Assembly (NCBI GenBank): GCA_017473345.1
Contig: JAFULL010000096.1
Coordinates: 1-54,662, forward strand
DNA length: 54,662 bases
Source: Clostridia bacterium
GTDB taxonomy: Bacteria; Bacillota; Clostridia; Christensenellales; Aristaeellaceae
Direction of reading: 5' to 3'
Shown: positions 30,787-39,279 of the stretch, piece after piece
Numbering within the stretch: the stretch's first letter is position 1
Layout of the letters: every line of letters begins with the position of its first letter
The notes under the pieces: generated by a model
What the model saw: the letters and a program-made list of their open reading frames with translations, nothing else
Databases searched by the model: none
Told to the model about the DNA's origin: nothing
Position numbers and translations under genes: made by a program

Positions 30787-32649
30787 TTATTTTAACCCGA
30801 TATATCCATATTGCGCCAGCAGCTCAATGGTACCGGCAAAATCGGAAAGCTCCTGTTCCGTAAGGGCGCGGCCTTCTTCAAATTCTGTTTCTGTGATCAG
30901 TTCACGCAGGTTTCGTTCGCCATCCATCGCAGAGAACACGCGGCCCATCATGCTGGCGATCATCGGCCTTCTGCGCTTTTCAAACGGTGCGCGGGCCAGG
31001 TCGTGCGGCACGCCGACGGACGTGCGGTATGGCACATAGCGCGTCAGTGAATCAAACACAGGCGTGGGTTCGTCAGCCTCCTCTGCAGGCATAGGCGTAA
31101 GCATTTTAGCAAACCGGCTGACCATTTCGCAGGCGGATGCAATGCCTTCCTGCTGTGCGCCCGCTGCTTCAAACGCACACAAATCCGCCAGTTCAATATC
31201 CAGCTGATGCTGAAGGCGTTCCTTTGCATCCGTGCCCTTTCTGGGCGGAAGCGTTTGGGCTGCGCGGCTGAGCTTGCGCATGGCGTTGGATGCCGCGACC
31301 GGCAGGAAGCGGTGCAGGAAGGCAGCGTCCGGCGCGATCACCGCAGCGGCAAAGGCCGTGTAGACAGCCGTAACGTTGGCAAACTTCGGATAGTCGATGT
31401 AATCCTCCTTCTGACGCGAGTTGTGCCAGAACATCACCCTCGATTTATTGCAGGTGACCGTGGGCAGCCCCACCGTGGGATCGGACATAAAGCAGTCGCT
31501 GCACCAGTAGTCCCGCCAGCCAACAACAAAAGGCGGTTCCTTCACGGTGAGGCCGAATTCATCCCATACGCCTCTGAGCAGCGCATTGCCATAGAAGGGC
31601 ACGGGCGGCGGCGCAGACTGCACCAGCACGCCATCCACCGTGGGTGCGATCGGCATGCCGTCTACACAGATTGCACCGATGCAGCGTTCACGCAGGCAAC
31701 CGCCAAAGTGCACAGCCATAGCGGCGTTACCGTACAGTTCCGGTGCAAATACCACGCGCAGCGAATATTTCAGCGGCGGGATTTTCTTCTCCCCGACCGC
31801 TTTTTTGATCTGCATCATTGCGGTGATACATGCCATTACGCCGGAATTGTTGTCATCCTCCAGCGGCTCGCCGTTATGGGCGATCATCCAGAATTCACGC
31901 GGACTTTCACCGGGCAGCAGCGCCGTCACCGCAGGCAGCGTACCTTCAAAACGTCTGCCATTGGATTCAACCTTTACCAGCACCTCGCCCTTTGCGCAGG
32001 CCTGTGCAAGCCTCTCGCCCATCGCAGGTGATACACAGAATGATACAAAGCCGCGCTCGCCTGCCGTCACATGCCAGGCAACGGTTTCAGTACAGTTGTT
32101 AGCCCACAGCAGACTGTCTGGATCCTGTTCCACGCTTGTGGCCAGGGAAGCTGTGCAGTTCACCAGGCCGATCGCGCCGCGATCGAGCGACGGCACCAGC
32201 GTGTCTTCACAGGCCAGCAGTCCTTGCGGCAGCAGAATCATCGCGCCTGTTACGTCCTCACCGGCAAGCATGCGGTCAAACGGCACAAGCCGCGCTGTCA
32301 CACCGCCTTCCGGCGTTGATGTGGAATACTGGATCAGATGGAAGGGATGACGGTCATAATCCGCCACCACAGGATCGCCCTCCCAGTCGGAAAGCACGGT
32401 CAGCCTGCCCATGCTGGCGTCCCAGCAGACGGGCATGATCTTGTCATGGCACACGGTTTTGCCGTCCGCCGTCAGGTTGATACGTTCGGCATCCAGACCA
32501 TTGGCCTTCATCAGCTCATAAATATAGTCGCTTGCACGGTGCTTGTCCGCATTGGTGCCGGGACGCTCCAGCTTCATGATCGCCTGCGTATAGGTGCGCA
32601 GGAATTTCGGGTCGCGCATTGCCAGAAACGTTTCAAGATATTTTTTCAT
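30787..32649 (-). CDS. M28-like aminopeptidase with C-terminal PqqD-like domain
   Basis: 620 residues. The central region (about 245-470) resembles zinc M28 aminopeptidases/DUF4910: FWMIAHNGEPLEDDNNSGVMA (read in part: His 258 and the DDNNSG loop at 265-270), FAPELYG with Glu 303 or 304, and a later WHNSRQKEDYID. His is followed by Asn-Gly rather than the usual x-Asp, so metal binding may differ. A PA-like insertion precedes it (about 110-200). The last 50 residues (GERNLRELI, then FAGTIELLAQYGYIGLK) look like a PqqD-type winged helix, uncommon for this family. No signal peptide. Possible intracellular peptide processing, function otherwise unproven. Confidence 0.75.
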   Translation of the reverse strand: MKKYLETFLAMRDPKFLRTYTQAIMKLERPGTNADKHRASDYIYELMKANGLDAERINLTADGKTVCHDKIMPVCWDASMGRLTVLSDWEGDPVVADYDRHPFHLIQYSTSTPEGGVTARLVPFDRMLAGEDVTGAMILLPQGLLACEDTLVPSLDRGAIGLVNCTASLATSVEQDPDSLLWANNCTETVAWHVTAGERGFVSFCVSPAMGERLAQACAKGEVLVKVESNGRRFEGTLPAVTALLPGESPREFWMIAHNGEPLEDDNNSGVMACITAMMQIKKAVGEKKIPPLKYSLRVVFAPELYGNAAMAVHFGGCLRERCIGAICVDGMPIAPTVDGVLVQSAPPPVPFYGNALLRGVWDEFGLTVKEPPFVVGWRDYWCSDCFMSDPTVGLPTVTCNKSRVMFWHNSRQKEDYIDYPKFANVTAVYTAFAAAVIAPDAAFLHRFLPVAASNAMRKLSRAAQTLPPRKGTDAKERLQHQLDIELADLCAFEAAGAQQEGIASACEMVSRFAKMLTPMPAEEADEPTPVFDSLTRYVPYRTSVGVPHDLARAPFEKRRRPMIASMMGRVFSAMDGERNLRELITETEFEEGRALTEQELSDFAGTIELLAQYGYIGLK

Positions 32650-32697
32650 TTTTCTTTCTCCTGCATTTTCTCCACGAGGAGAGTATCATTTGTTTTG

Positions 32698-32703
32698 ATT
32701 ATA
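32698..32703 (-). promoter_or_regulatory. Extended -10 promoter for the M28-like gene
   Basis: TGCTATAAT on the minus strand, about 50 bases ahead of the ATG at 32649, without a clear -35. Confidence 0.5.
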
Positions 32704-32748
32704 GCACGCATCGCGTTTGTACACCATAGACAACCCCCAAAAATGCGC

Positions 32749-32782
32749 AAAAAACAGGCAGGGATTTTTCTCCCTGCCTGCT
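32749..32782 (-). terminator. Terminator of the peptidoglycan-binding protein gene
   Basis: Hairpin CAGGCAGGGA/TCCCTGCCTG with a GAAAAA loop, followed by T6 on the minus strand. Confidence 0.92.
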
Positions 32783-32790
32783 GTTTGTAT

Positions 32791-35397
32791 TTACTTTACG
32801 CGCCTGAGCGTAGCTTCCCAGCCAAGGTCGATGGCCTTCTGGTGAGAAGTGGCATACGGGCCGATGGATTCCACCTGACTCTGCGTGCGCGGGAAGTGGA
32901 TGCACACGTGGCCGTTGAAATCATTCTTGCGATTGTGATAGGTACCGTGCTCAGTGTTGTGGGTGGAACCGATGTACACGGTGCCGTCGCTGAGCACTAC
33001 CCACACAGCCTTGGGCGTCCAGGTATGCTTGCCGCCGAAGGCGCGCATCATGTTGGCGGTATCCTCGGGGGTGAGGGGTTCCGCATCGGCATGGGCGCCA
33101 AGGCTGAACATGTTGACCTGCCAGCTGATGCCAGTGGTGAAATCATACACCGTAGCGTTGGGGAACTGGCGGCACTTGGCGCGGCCCTCGGTATACCAGT
33201 TGGCGTAGCGCACCTGAGAGGCATTGATGCTGCCGTAGCTCACCGTGGGAGCCGTAGCCGTGGTGGTCTTGCTTTCCTCGCCGCTGGCGTTTTCAGCCGT
33301 AGTGGAGTTCAGCTTTTTGAGCGTCTTGGTGCCGGCCACACCGTCCGCCGTCAGGCCGTTGGCCTTCTGGAAGGCAATGAGCGCCAGGCTGGTTTTGGTG
33401 CCGAAGTTGCCGTCGGCAGTGCCCTTCAGGTAGCCAAGGGCAATCAGGCGGTTCTGCATGTCGCGCACTGCATCGCTGATGGTACCGATGCGCAGCGTCT
33501 GGGTGGTATCCACCTTGTTGTCGGTGGCTTCTGCGCTGGTGAGCTTGGCGTAGGTCTGCTCGCCCACCACGCCGTCAGAGCCCAGAGCGTTGGCCTTCTG
33601 GAAGGCGACGACGGCCTTCTTGGTGTTGCGGCCAAACTTGCCGTCGGCACTGCCGGTGAGGTAGCCCAGCGAGATCAGACGGTTCTGGATGGTGGATACC
33701 ACTTCGCCCTCGTCGCCGTAACGCACAGTGGTGAAAGCGGCAGTCGTGCCGGTGGTGGTATTGCCGGCATTGCCAGCGATAGCGCTGTCGCCGTACAGCT
33801 TGCTCTGGGTTTCAAAACCGGCCTTGCCGTCCACCTTCAGGCCATTGGCGGTCTGGAAGGCACGCACGGCCTCGATATCGTCGGTGAGGTATACGCCGTC
33901 AAGACGAGAAGTATAGTACCCCAGCTCCTGCAGGCGCGTCTGCAGCCTGAGCACGATCTCGCCGCGGCTGCCGGAACGGATGATGATAACGTTGTCCTCC
34001 GTAACAGGCGGATAGGACGTTACAGGCGCGGCGGTAACGACCGGCACAGCGGTGGGCTGCGCATAGGTGGCGTTCACGCCGTAAAGCACGGTGCGGGTCA
34101 CAGGGCCGCACACGCCGTCAGTATCCAGCTTGCTCTTCTTCTGGAAGGCCTTCAGGGCTTCCACAGTCGCGTCGTTCACCGTGCCGGTAATGTTGCCCTT
34201 GTAGTAGCCCAAATCCTTCAGACGCTGCTGCAGACTCTTGACGTCTTCGCCCTTGGAACCCTTGCGCAGGGTGCGGGTGGGCGGCGTGAGCGTGGGCGCG
34301 GGAGTCGGCGTTACCACAACGGAAGCGTCCATGGCGGTCGCGCCGTACAGAACGTTCTGGTCGTTGGCGTCAGCCTCGCCGTCGGCAGTCAGGCCATGAC
34401 GGCCTTCAAACAGCTTCAGGGCGTCAACGGTGGCTGCGTCGCATACATTGGTGATCTCGCCGGTATAGTATCCGAGTTCCTTCAGGCGCTTCTGCAGCTT
34501 GCCCACAGCCTCGCCTTTGGACTTTTCGCGGATCAGCGCGCCCGCCACGGGCGCCACAGTCTTCACATACTGGCGGTAGCCGCGGGTGTCCTTGGGAGTG
34601 GATTCATACATCTTCAACTGCAGTTCGGCGCTTGCGATGCCATTCTGCGTAAAGCCGTTGCGCTTCTGGAAAGTTTTGAGGGCACTTTCGGTCACGGAAC
34701 CAAACTTGCCGTCGACTTCCTTTTCTTCCATGTAGCCCAGTTCTGCCAGGGCAGACTGCAGGGCCGTTACAGCCTCGCCGCGGTCGCCGCTCTTAAGCTC
34801 GGTATACTTTTCAGTGCCAGGCTTGGGCGTGGCAGTGGGCACAGGCGTGGGCGCGGGAATATCGGCCAGGTTGATGTGCGTTTCCACCACGTAGCCGGTC
34901 TTGCCCTCTGCCTTGACCTTGGCAAAGCCATTGGAGGTGCGTTCCTGCACTTCCACCATGGTGCCTTCCAGCAGCGTGCGGATGACTGTACCCTCAGCCT
35001 CAGCCGTCTTGCGCAGCTTCACGTTCTGCAGCACCACCGTGTCGTAGGGGTACTGATAAATGGAAGGCGGAGCCTGCTGGGTACGGCTGGCATCAAAAGG
35101 CTCGTCAGCAGACGGATCGGTGCCGTCGATGTACATCTTCATGGCGTAACCGGTCTTGCCGTCAAACTTGACGCGGTAATAATCGCCCGAAACGCCAAGA
35201 ATGGTCACGCTGTCGCCCGCCTTGATCTTTTTGATCACGGTGGAATTGCTGCTGGCACGGCTGCGTACATTCACGTCGTCCATGCTGATGGTATCATAAG
35301 GATAGGATGCTGCCAGCGCCGACGGAATCATCGGAAGCAGGAGCGAAAGAACGCATACGACTGCCAGCAGTCGCAGCCAGTGTTTTCCATGCTTCAT
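32791..35397 (-). CDS. Secreted SH3 and multi-repeat peptidoglycan-binding protein
   Basis: 868-residue exported wall protein. A signal peptide (about 1-29, ALA cleavage) is followed by two SH3_3 domains (about 35-90 and 115-175: VNVRSRASSNSTVIKKIKAG and VKLRKTAEAEGTVIRTLLEG). After a Pro/Thr linker come six PG_binding_1 repeats with the LQxRLxxLGYYxG and GxxxxxTxxALxxFQxxNGL consensus. The last 145 residues form a domain with DFTTGISWQVN, TPEDTANMMRAFGG, and NDFNGHVCIHFP, whose His and Cys are suggestive of a metal or thiol active site; similar CIHF domains occur in clostridial wall proteins. ATG 35397 follows GGAGGG. Probably binds and remodels the wall. Confidence 0.9.
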   Translation of the reverse strand: MKHGKHWLRLLAVVCVLSLLLPMIPSALAASYPYDTISMDDVNVRSRASSNSTVIKKIKAGDSVTILGVSGDYYRVKFDGKTGYAMKMYIDGTDPSADEPFDASRTQQAPPSIYQYPYDTVVLQNVKLRKTAEAEGTVIRTLLEGTMVEVQERTSNGFAKVKAEGKTGYVVETHINLADIPAPTPVPTATPKPGTEKYTELKSGDRGEAVTALQSALAELGYMEEKEVDGKFGSVTESALKTFQKRNGFTQNGIASAELQLKMYESTPKDTRGYRQYVKTVAPVAGALIREKSKGEAVGKLQKRLKELGYYTGEITNVCDAATVDALKLFEGRHGLTADGEADANDQNVLYGATAMDASVVVTPTPAPTLTPPTRTLRKGSKGEDVKSLQQRLKDLGYYKGNITGTVNDATVEALKAFQKKSKLDTDGVCGPVTRTVLYGVNATYAQPTAVPVVTAAPVTSYPPVTEDNVIIIRSGSRGEIVLRLQTRLQELGYYTSRLDGVYLTDDIEAVRAFQTANGLKVDGKAGFETQSKLYGDSAIAGNAGNTTTGTTAAFTTVRYGDEGEVVSTIQNRLISLGYLTGSADGKFGRNTKKAVVAFQKANALGSDGVVGEQTYAKLTSAEATDNKVDTTQTLRIGTISDAVRDMQNRLIALGYLKGTADGNFGTKTSLALIAFQKANGLTADGVAGTKTLKKLNSTTAENASGEESKTTTATAPTVSYGSINASQVRYANWYTEGRAKCRQFPNATVYDFTTGISWQVNMFSLGAHADAEPLTPEDTANMMRAFGGKHTWTPKAVWVVLSDGTVYIGSTHNTEHGTYHNRKNDFNGHVCIHFPRTQSQVESIGPYATSHQKAIDLGWEATLRRVK

Positions 35398-35451
35398 CTG
35401 CATGCCCTCCACTAGGTTCATCAGGCAGTTTTGCCTTTATTTCCATGCTTC

Positions 35452-35480
35452 ATTGTAGGACAGAATATTAAATGTGTCAA
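35452..35480 (-). promoter_or_regulatory. Promoter of the peptidoglycan-binding protein gene
   Basis: Perfect TTGACA (35475-35480), 17-base spacer, TACAAT (35452-35457). Confidence 0.75.
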
Positions 35481-35508
35481 GCATATTCTTCATATTTATG
35501 TAACATTT

Positions 35509-36228
35509 TTAACGTTTTTTTGCTTTTTCCGCCTTTTCAATGGGCAGGATCTTCACCTTTTTGAAGCGCTTCATCTTTTTACGAACGTAAGCTTCAGCCT
35601 CTTCCAGTTCTGCAATGGGGCAGCGCACAGCCGCAGCCTGCCAGAAGGACGGATGAAAAAACAAAATCGTCGTGCCTTCGCGCCAGATACGCACGCGTTT
35701 GACAGCAGCCCACGGCAGCGTGATGCGGCGCACCAGCATCAGCCCCTCCAGCGCAGGCCGGTCGTCGCTTTCGGCAAGCATTTCGATGCTCTGCCGGGTG
35801 AGAAAACGCGCATAAAGCCCCACGTCATTGCCTTCGGGCAGATAGGTGCGCACATGCACGCCCTGCTTGTCCAGCACGACATGCACATTTTCCACACCCT
35901 GCAGCTTCAAAAGCAGCCAGATCGCCGCAACCGTGATGCCCAGTACCCCGGTCATCGTTCCCAGAAAGCCCTGCTCCAAAAGCGCGATCACACCCTGCTG
36001 CCCTGCTGCTAGTCCTTCCGCCGCCAGTACGGTGACCAATACCAGCAGCCATACCGGCAGCGCCACGCGCAGCAGATTGTTCCACGCAAACCATTCCTTG
36101 ACCGGCGCACGAACCACGCCAAAGGAGATCTGTTCATTGGCCTGAGTGAGCGCAGCGCCGCAGTAGGTGCAGCTTTCCCCCACCGGCACCTCCGCCCTGC
36201 ACTTTCGGCAGTAGTTGACCACGGGCAT
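35509..36228 (-). CDS. Zinc-ribbon membrane protein, unknown function
   Basis: 239 residues. The N-terminus is a zinc ribbon (CRKC, then CTYCGAAL; two CxxC knuckles). Two hydrophobic segments follow at about 50-70 and 85-108, then a cytoplasmic PH-like region that ends in a lysine-rich tail (KKMKRFKKVKILPIEKAEKAKKR in part). I do not recognise a family; zinc-ribbon membrane proteins of this type are common in Clostridia. A weak AAAGG precedes ATG 36228. Divergent from the 62-residue gene. Confidence 0.8.
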   Translation of the reverse strand: MPVVNYCRKCRAEVPVGESCTYCGAALTQANEQISFGVVRAPVKEWFAWNNLLRVALPVWLLVLVTVLAAEGLAAGQQGVIALLEQGFLGTMTGVLGITVAAIWLLLKLQGVENVHVVLDKQGVHVRTYLPEGNDVGLYARFLTRQSIEMLAESDDRPALEGLMLVRRITLPWAAVKRVRIWREGTTILFFHPSFWQAAAVRCPIAELEEAEAYVRKKMKRFKKVKILPIEKAEKAKKR

Positions 36229-36257
36229 TCAAAACACAACCTTTCTGTATGAAATCG

Positions 36258-36287
36258 CCTCCGCGCAGACATACTCCTGCGTGGAGG
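36258..36287 (+). promoter_or_regulatory. Hairpin sequestering a ribosome binding site
   Basis: CCTCCGCGCAG (36258-36268) pairs with CTGCGTGGAGG (36277-36287) over 11 bp with one G-U pair and an 8-base loop. The 3' arm contains the GGAGG of the 62-residue gene that follows, so the ribosome would have to open the stem. Confidence 0.7.
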
Positions 36288-36295
36288 TGAACAAC

Positions 36296-36484
36296 ATGCA
36301 ATCCTATGAAACCCTTCAGCAGCTCATTGCAAATGACAGCCGCAGCCGTCAGCTGTACGACAGCTTCACGCCCCAGCAGCAGGTGGCCGTCAACGAACAG
36401 CGGCAGAACATCCACACGCATACCGATTTGGAACGGCTGGCTGCAGCCTTTCAGAAACAAAGCGGCGACTGGCAGGCAAAATAA
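36296..36484 (+). CDS. Small clostridial protein, unknown function (62 aa)
   Basis: 62 residues. It begins MQSYETLQQLIANDSRSRQL and continues with FTPQQQVAV and INTHTDLERLAAAF-like NIHTHTDLERLAAAFQ, a layout I recall from short clostridial proteins of the form xxLPPxVQxxxxxRxxNIxSFEELxxxA. It is soluble, glutamine-rich and helical, with no motif of known function. The GGAGGT ribosome binding site is 7 bases ahead of ATG 36296 but buried in a hairpin. The longer frame from 36215 runs through that hairpin and is rejected. Confidence 0.7.
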   Translation: MQSYETLQQLIANDSRSRQLYDSFTPQQQVAVNEQRQNIHTHTDLERLAAAFQKQSGDWQAK

Positions 36485-36494
36485 CCCGCCATGC

Positions 36495-36539
36495 GTCATA
36501 GGCTTTAGGGACATCATCCGAAAGGAGCAAGCCTATGAC
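36495..36539 (+). promoter_or_regulatory. Hairpin containing the LysM gene start codon
   Basis: An 11-bp perfect inverted repeat (GTCATAGGCTT, 36495-36505; AAGCCTATGAC, 36529-36539). The right arm holds the ATG at 36535, and the 23-base loop holds the AAAGGAG. The start codon is therefore base-paired when folded. Confidence 0.65.
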
Positions 36540-37140
36540 CCAAACCAACCGACCTGGCCGCTGTGCGGAGGAATACACCGTCAAACGCGGAGACAGCTTC
36601 TACCTGATCGCCCACAAGCTGGGCGTACCCCTGCGTGATCTGCTGGCGGCCAACAGCGACATTCATCCCGCCAGGCTGATGGTGGGCGACGTATTGTGCA
36701 TTCCCCGTGAGGAAGACGACTCGCCCCAGACCGGCGGACTGGGCGGAAGCGCCCCTGCGCCCGCGCCCGTCGTGCCTGAGAGCAGCAATGCCGATGTATC
36801 GCCCGATCCCACGCTGTCCTGCCCGGAAACGGAGCAGTATACCGTGGAACAGGGACAGACTGTGGCCGATTTGCAGATGCGCGGTCTTGTGAGCCGTCAC
36901 ACGCTGGAAACCGCCAACCCCGGTGTGGATCTGGACAATCTGACCGTCGGACAGCGCGTGTGTGTGCCGGCAGAAAACGTACCCTGTTCCCTGCCGGAAA
37001 CCTACACGCTGGCGCAGGGCGAAACGCTGGAAAGCGTGGCCGTGCGCTTCAACCTGCCGGTGGCCAGTCTGCTGCGCAGCAATCCCTGCCTTGCGCCGCA
37101 GGACTTTGAAGCAGGCGTCAGCGTTATCCTGCCTCGTTGA
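36535..37140 (+). CDS. Triple-LysM protein without signal peptide
   Basis: 201 residues with three LysM domains (about 13-57, 100-145 and 156-200): YTVKRGDSFYLIAHKLGVPL, YTVEQGQTVADLQMRGLV and YTLAQGETLESVAVRFNLPV, joined by a Pro/Ala/Ser linker. LysM binds peptidoglycan or chitin glycans. With no export signal it resembles spore-associated LysM proteins such as SafA, which reach the forespore surface from the mother cell; that role is inference. Its 3' end overlaps the converging helicase gene by 17 bases. AAAGGAG precedes ATG 36535. Confidence 0.85.
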   Translation: MTQTNRPGRCAEEYTVKRGDSFYLIAHKLGVPLRDLLAANSDIHPARLMVGDVLCIPREEDDSPQTGGLGGSAPAPAPVVPESSNADVSPDPTLSCPETEQYTVEQGQTVADLQMRGLVSRHTLETANPGVDLDNLTVGQRVCVPAENVPCSLPETYTLAQGETLESVAVRFNLPVASLLRSNPCLAPQDFEAGVSVILPR

Positions 37141-38887
37141 CGAGGCGGCTGACCAGCTGTTCTACATACCGCCGGGCCTCCTGTGCGCTCAAAATCGCAT
37201 CGGTCTGGCTTTGCGGTTCGTCGCCCATCAGCCCCACAAACTGGCTCACCTTCAGTCCCAGCGCATCCTGCATGTCCTGATCACTGCCTTCTGAGGAAAC
37301 CAGATAGTAGCACAGGATGGAATCCGCCTGACCCATGCGGTGGGCGCGGTCCTCCGCCTGCGAATGCACCGCCGGCGACCAGTCCAGTTCGCCAAAAACG
37401 ATGCAGCTGGCGCGCTGCAGATTCAAGCCAGATGCTGCGCGCAGTGAAATGCAGCACAAATTCGTTTTGCCCGTCATGAAACGCTCCACCGAGCGTTCCT
37501 TCATGGCGGGCGTTTCACGTCCGGTAATGAAAGCAGGCGAATAGCTGTGCAGCTCTTTTTTGTAAATATCCATCACTTCGTGATGATGGGCAAACAACAG
37601 TACCTTTTCATCCGCATCCAGCAGTGCTCGCACAAACTGGGCTACATAGGGCGCTTTGGCGATGCCGGTCGCCTGCCTCTCGCCCGCTTCGATCTCCATT
37701 TCCCACAGAGCGCGCTGGCTGCCAGTGACGTCCGGCGTGTGCTTCAGCTGCCACACCGTCTGCCGGACAGGCTGCATCAGTCTGCGGTAAACAGCGTCAT
37801 CGCTGTCAATGGCCATGATCAGCCTGCGCTTGGGCGGCAGATCCTTCAGCACTTCCTGCTTGGTGCGCCTGAGCATCATGCCCTCTTCGCGCAGCTTTTC
37901 GCCAAGCAGCTCCGGCTTGGCCACGATCTGGTTGCCGTAGCCGTAGCACCATTCGCGCGTGAAGCTCTCATAGTCGCCAAGAAAATGGAAATCGAGAATA
38001 TTGACCACATTCCAGATCTCCGCGCCGCGATTGTAGATAGGCGTGCCACTCAGGCCGATCACACGCTGGGCGGCATCGGCCAGGAGGCTTGCCGCAGAGT
38101 ATTTTTCCGTGCCGCTGTGGCGCAGCTCCTGAATTTCATCAAAGATCACCGTGGGGATCTCCAGCTGCGGCAGCGCTTCCTTCCAGCCGCGCAGCAGCAG
38201 ATAGTGCATCAGGTAGACATCCGCCTGCGGCAGCTGATAGGGCTTGAGGCCCTTGATCACATGTACGTTCAGCGGCGAACCGTCCGGTTTTTTCACAAAG
38301 CGGGCGATCTCATTCTGCCAGTTGCACATCAGATGCGGCGGGGCGCCGATCAGCGCCGGATATGCGCCGGTCTCGCTGAGCATGGCCAGAGCCTGCACCG
38401 TTTTGCCAAGGCCCATTTCGTCAGCCAGCAGTCCACGGTCGGTGCGCAGCAGGAAGGCAAGTCCCTCCTCCTGGAAGGGCGTGAGCGTTCCCATAAACGT
38501 GGTGGGGCTGGGCGTAACGCGCACTGGCATCAGCCTGGCTTCTTCCCGGCGGATCACATATTCGCGCGCCTGTGCCAGCGCATCCTCCCAGCGGCCCATA
38601 TCGCTTTCGCGCACAGTCAGAGGGTAGCGCAGCATCAGCCAGTTCAGTTCGCCCACAAGCCGCCTGTGCGCCGTGAAGCGCGCCTCGCCGCGCTTGCTGG
38701 TTTCCGTTCCCGGAAACAGCCGCTTGCACAGCTCTGTTACGCCTGGATCTCCCTTGACCACCCAGCACCTGCGGCGCTTGTTGTAGCTCAGCGTGCCATA
38801 GGTGCGGCGGTTGGCGCCATGCTCCGGCTGTGCGCCGCTGGAATCCAGCAGATAGGGCGGCATCAGAATGAAATCCTCGTTATCCAT
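37124..38887 (-). CDS. SNF2-family DNA helicase/translocase
   Basis: 587 residues with both RecA-like lobes: Walker A ADEMGLGKTVQAL (about 160), Walker B-like VIFDEIQELR (DEIQ variant), LSGTPIYN and the C-terminal QAEDRAHRMGQ motif VI. It uses ATP to move on DNA. There is no zinc-finger or SWIM region, and the N-terminal 120 residues are unassigned. The ATG at 38887 overlaps the stop of the nuclease gene (TGATG), so the pair is translationally coupled and likely acts together in DNA processing or restriction-like defence. It ends overlapping the LysM gene. Confidence 0.93.
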   Translation of the reverse strand: MDNEDFILMPPYLLDSSGAQPEHGANRRTYGTLSYNKRRRCWVVKGDPGVTELCKRLFPGTETSKRGEARFTAHRRLVGELNWLMLRYPLTVRESDMGRWEDALAQAREYVIRREEARLMPVRVTPSPTTFMGTLTPFQEEGLAFLLRTDRGLLADEMGLGKTVQALAMLSETGAYPALIGAPPHLMCNWQNEIARFVKKPDGSPLNVHVIKGLKPYQLPQADVYLMHYLLLRGWKEALPQLEIPTVIFDEIQELRHSGTEKYSAASLLADAAQRVIGLSGTPIYNRGAEIWNVVNILDFHFLGDYESFTREWCYGYGNQIVAKPELLGEKLREEGMMLRRTKQEVLKDLPPKRRLIMAIDSDDAVYRRLMQPVRQTVWQLKHTPDVTGSQRALWEMEIEAGERQATGIAKAPYVAQFVRALLDADEKVLLFAHHHEVMDIYKKELHSYSPAFITGRETPAMKERSVERFMTGKTNLCCISLRAASGLNLQRASCIVFGELDWSPAVHSQAEDRAHRMGQADSILCYYLVSSEGSDQDMQDALGLKVSQFVGLMGDEPQSQTDAILSAQEARRYVEQLVSRLVNEAG

Positions 38888-39249
38888 CACGGCAGCGCCA
38901 CCCCCCATAATTGATTGAGCACGATCACCCGCACCGGCTTGCCCAGTGCAGTTTTGGGCACCGTCACCGTGCGCTGGCTGAGTACGATGATCGCCTTCAC
39001 ATCATCGCAGCGGGCGTAGCGCAACAGCTGCTGTGAAAGCGCGCTTGCATCCGGTTTTCCTTTTTTGATCTCAATACCGATGCCATCCACCAGATAGTCG
39101 ATGCGGCAGCCCGGGCCGATCTTGGCCTCATGGATAAAGCCGAGCCCGGCCTGCGTCAGCCTTTCGGCGACCATGCGGTGGATATCATTTTCGTATAACG
39201 CAAAGGGAGACCGCAGTTCTTCCAATGCGTCAAGCACTGTTTGAAGCAT
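38887..39249 (-). CDS. Putative PD-(D/E)xK nuclease
   Basis: 120 residues. The core pattern CRIDYLVDGIGIEIKKG supplies the Asp (RIDY) and the E-x-K signature of PD-(D/E)xK nucleases, followed by a strand AIIVLSQR typical of the fold. A helix at about 15-45 precedes it. No HTH or other domain is fused. The stop codon overlaps the SNF2 start. ATG 39249 follows AGAGGGGAGG. Partner nuclease is inferred from the coupling; catalysis is not shown. Confidence 0.78.
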   Translation of the reverse strand: MLQTVLDALEELRSPFALYENDIHRMVAERLTQAGLGFIHEAKIGPGCRIDYLVDGIGIEIKKGKPDASALSQQLLRYARCDDVKAIIVLSQRTVTVPKTALGKPVRVIVLNQLWGVALP

Positions 39250-39279
39250 GCTGCGGCCTCCCCTCTGCATCATTCTTTT

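Noticed and set aside
32338-35415. 1025-residue plus-strand open frame opposite the peptidoglycan-binding protein
   Set aside because: It is the shadow of repeated GC-rich codons on the other strand; the minus-strand protein has clear domains, signal peptide, promoter and terminator.
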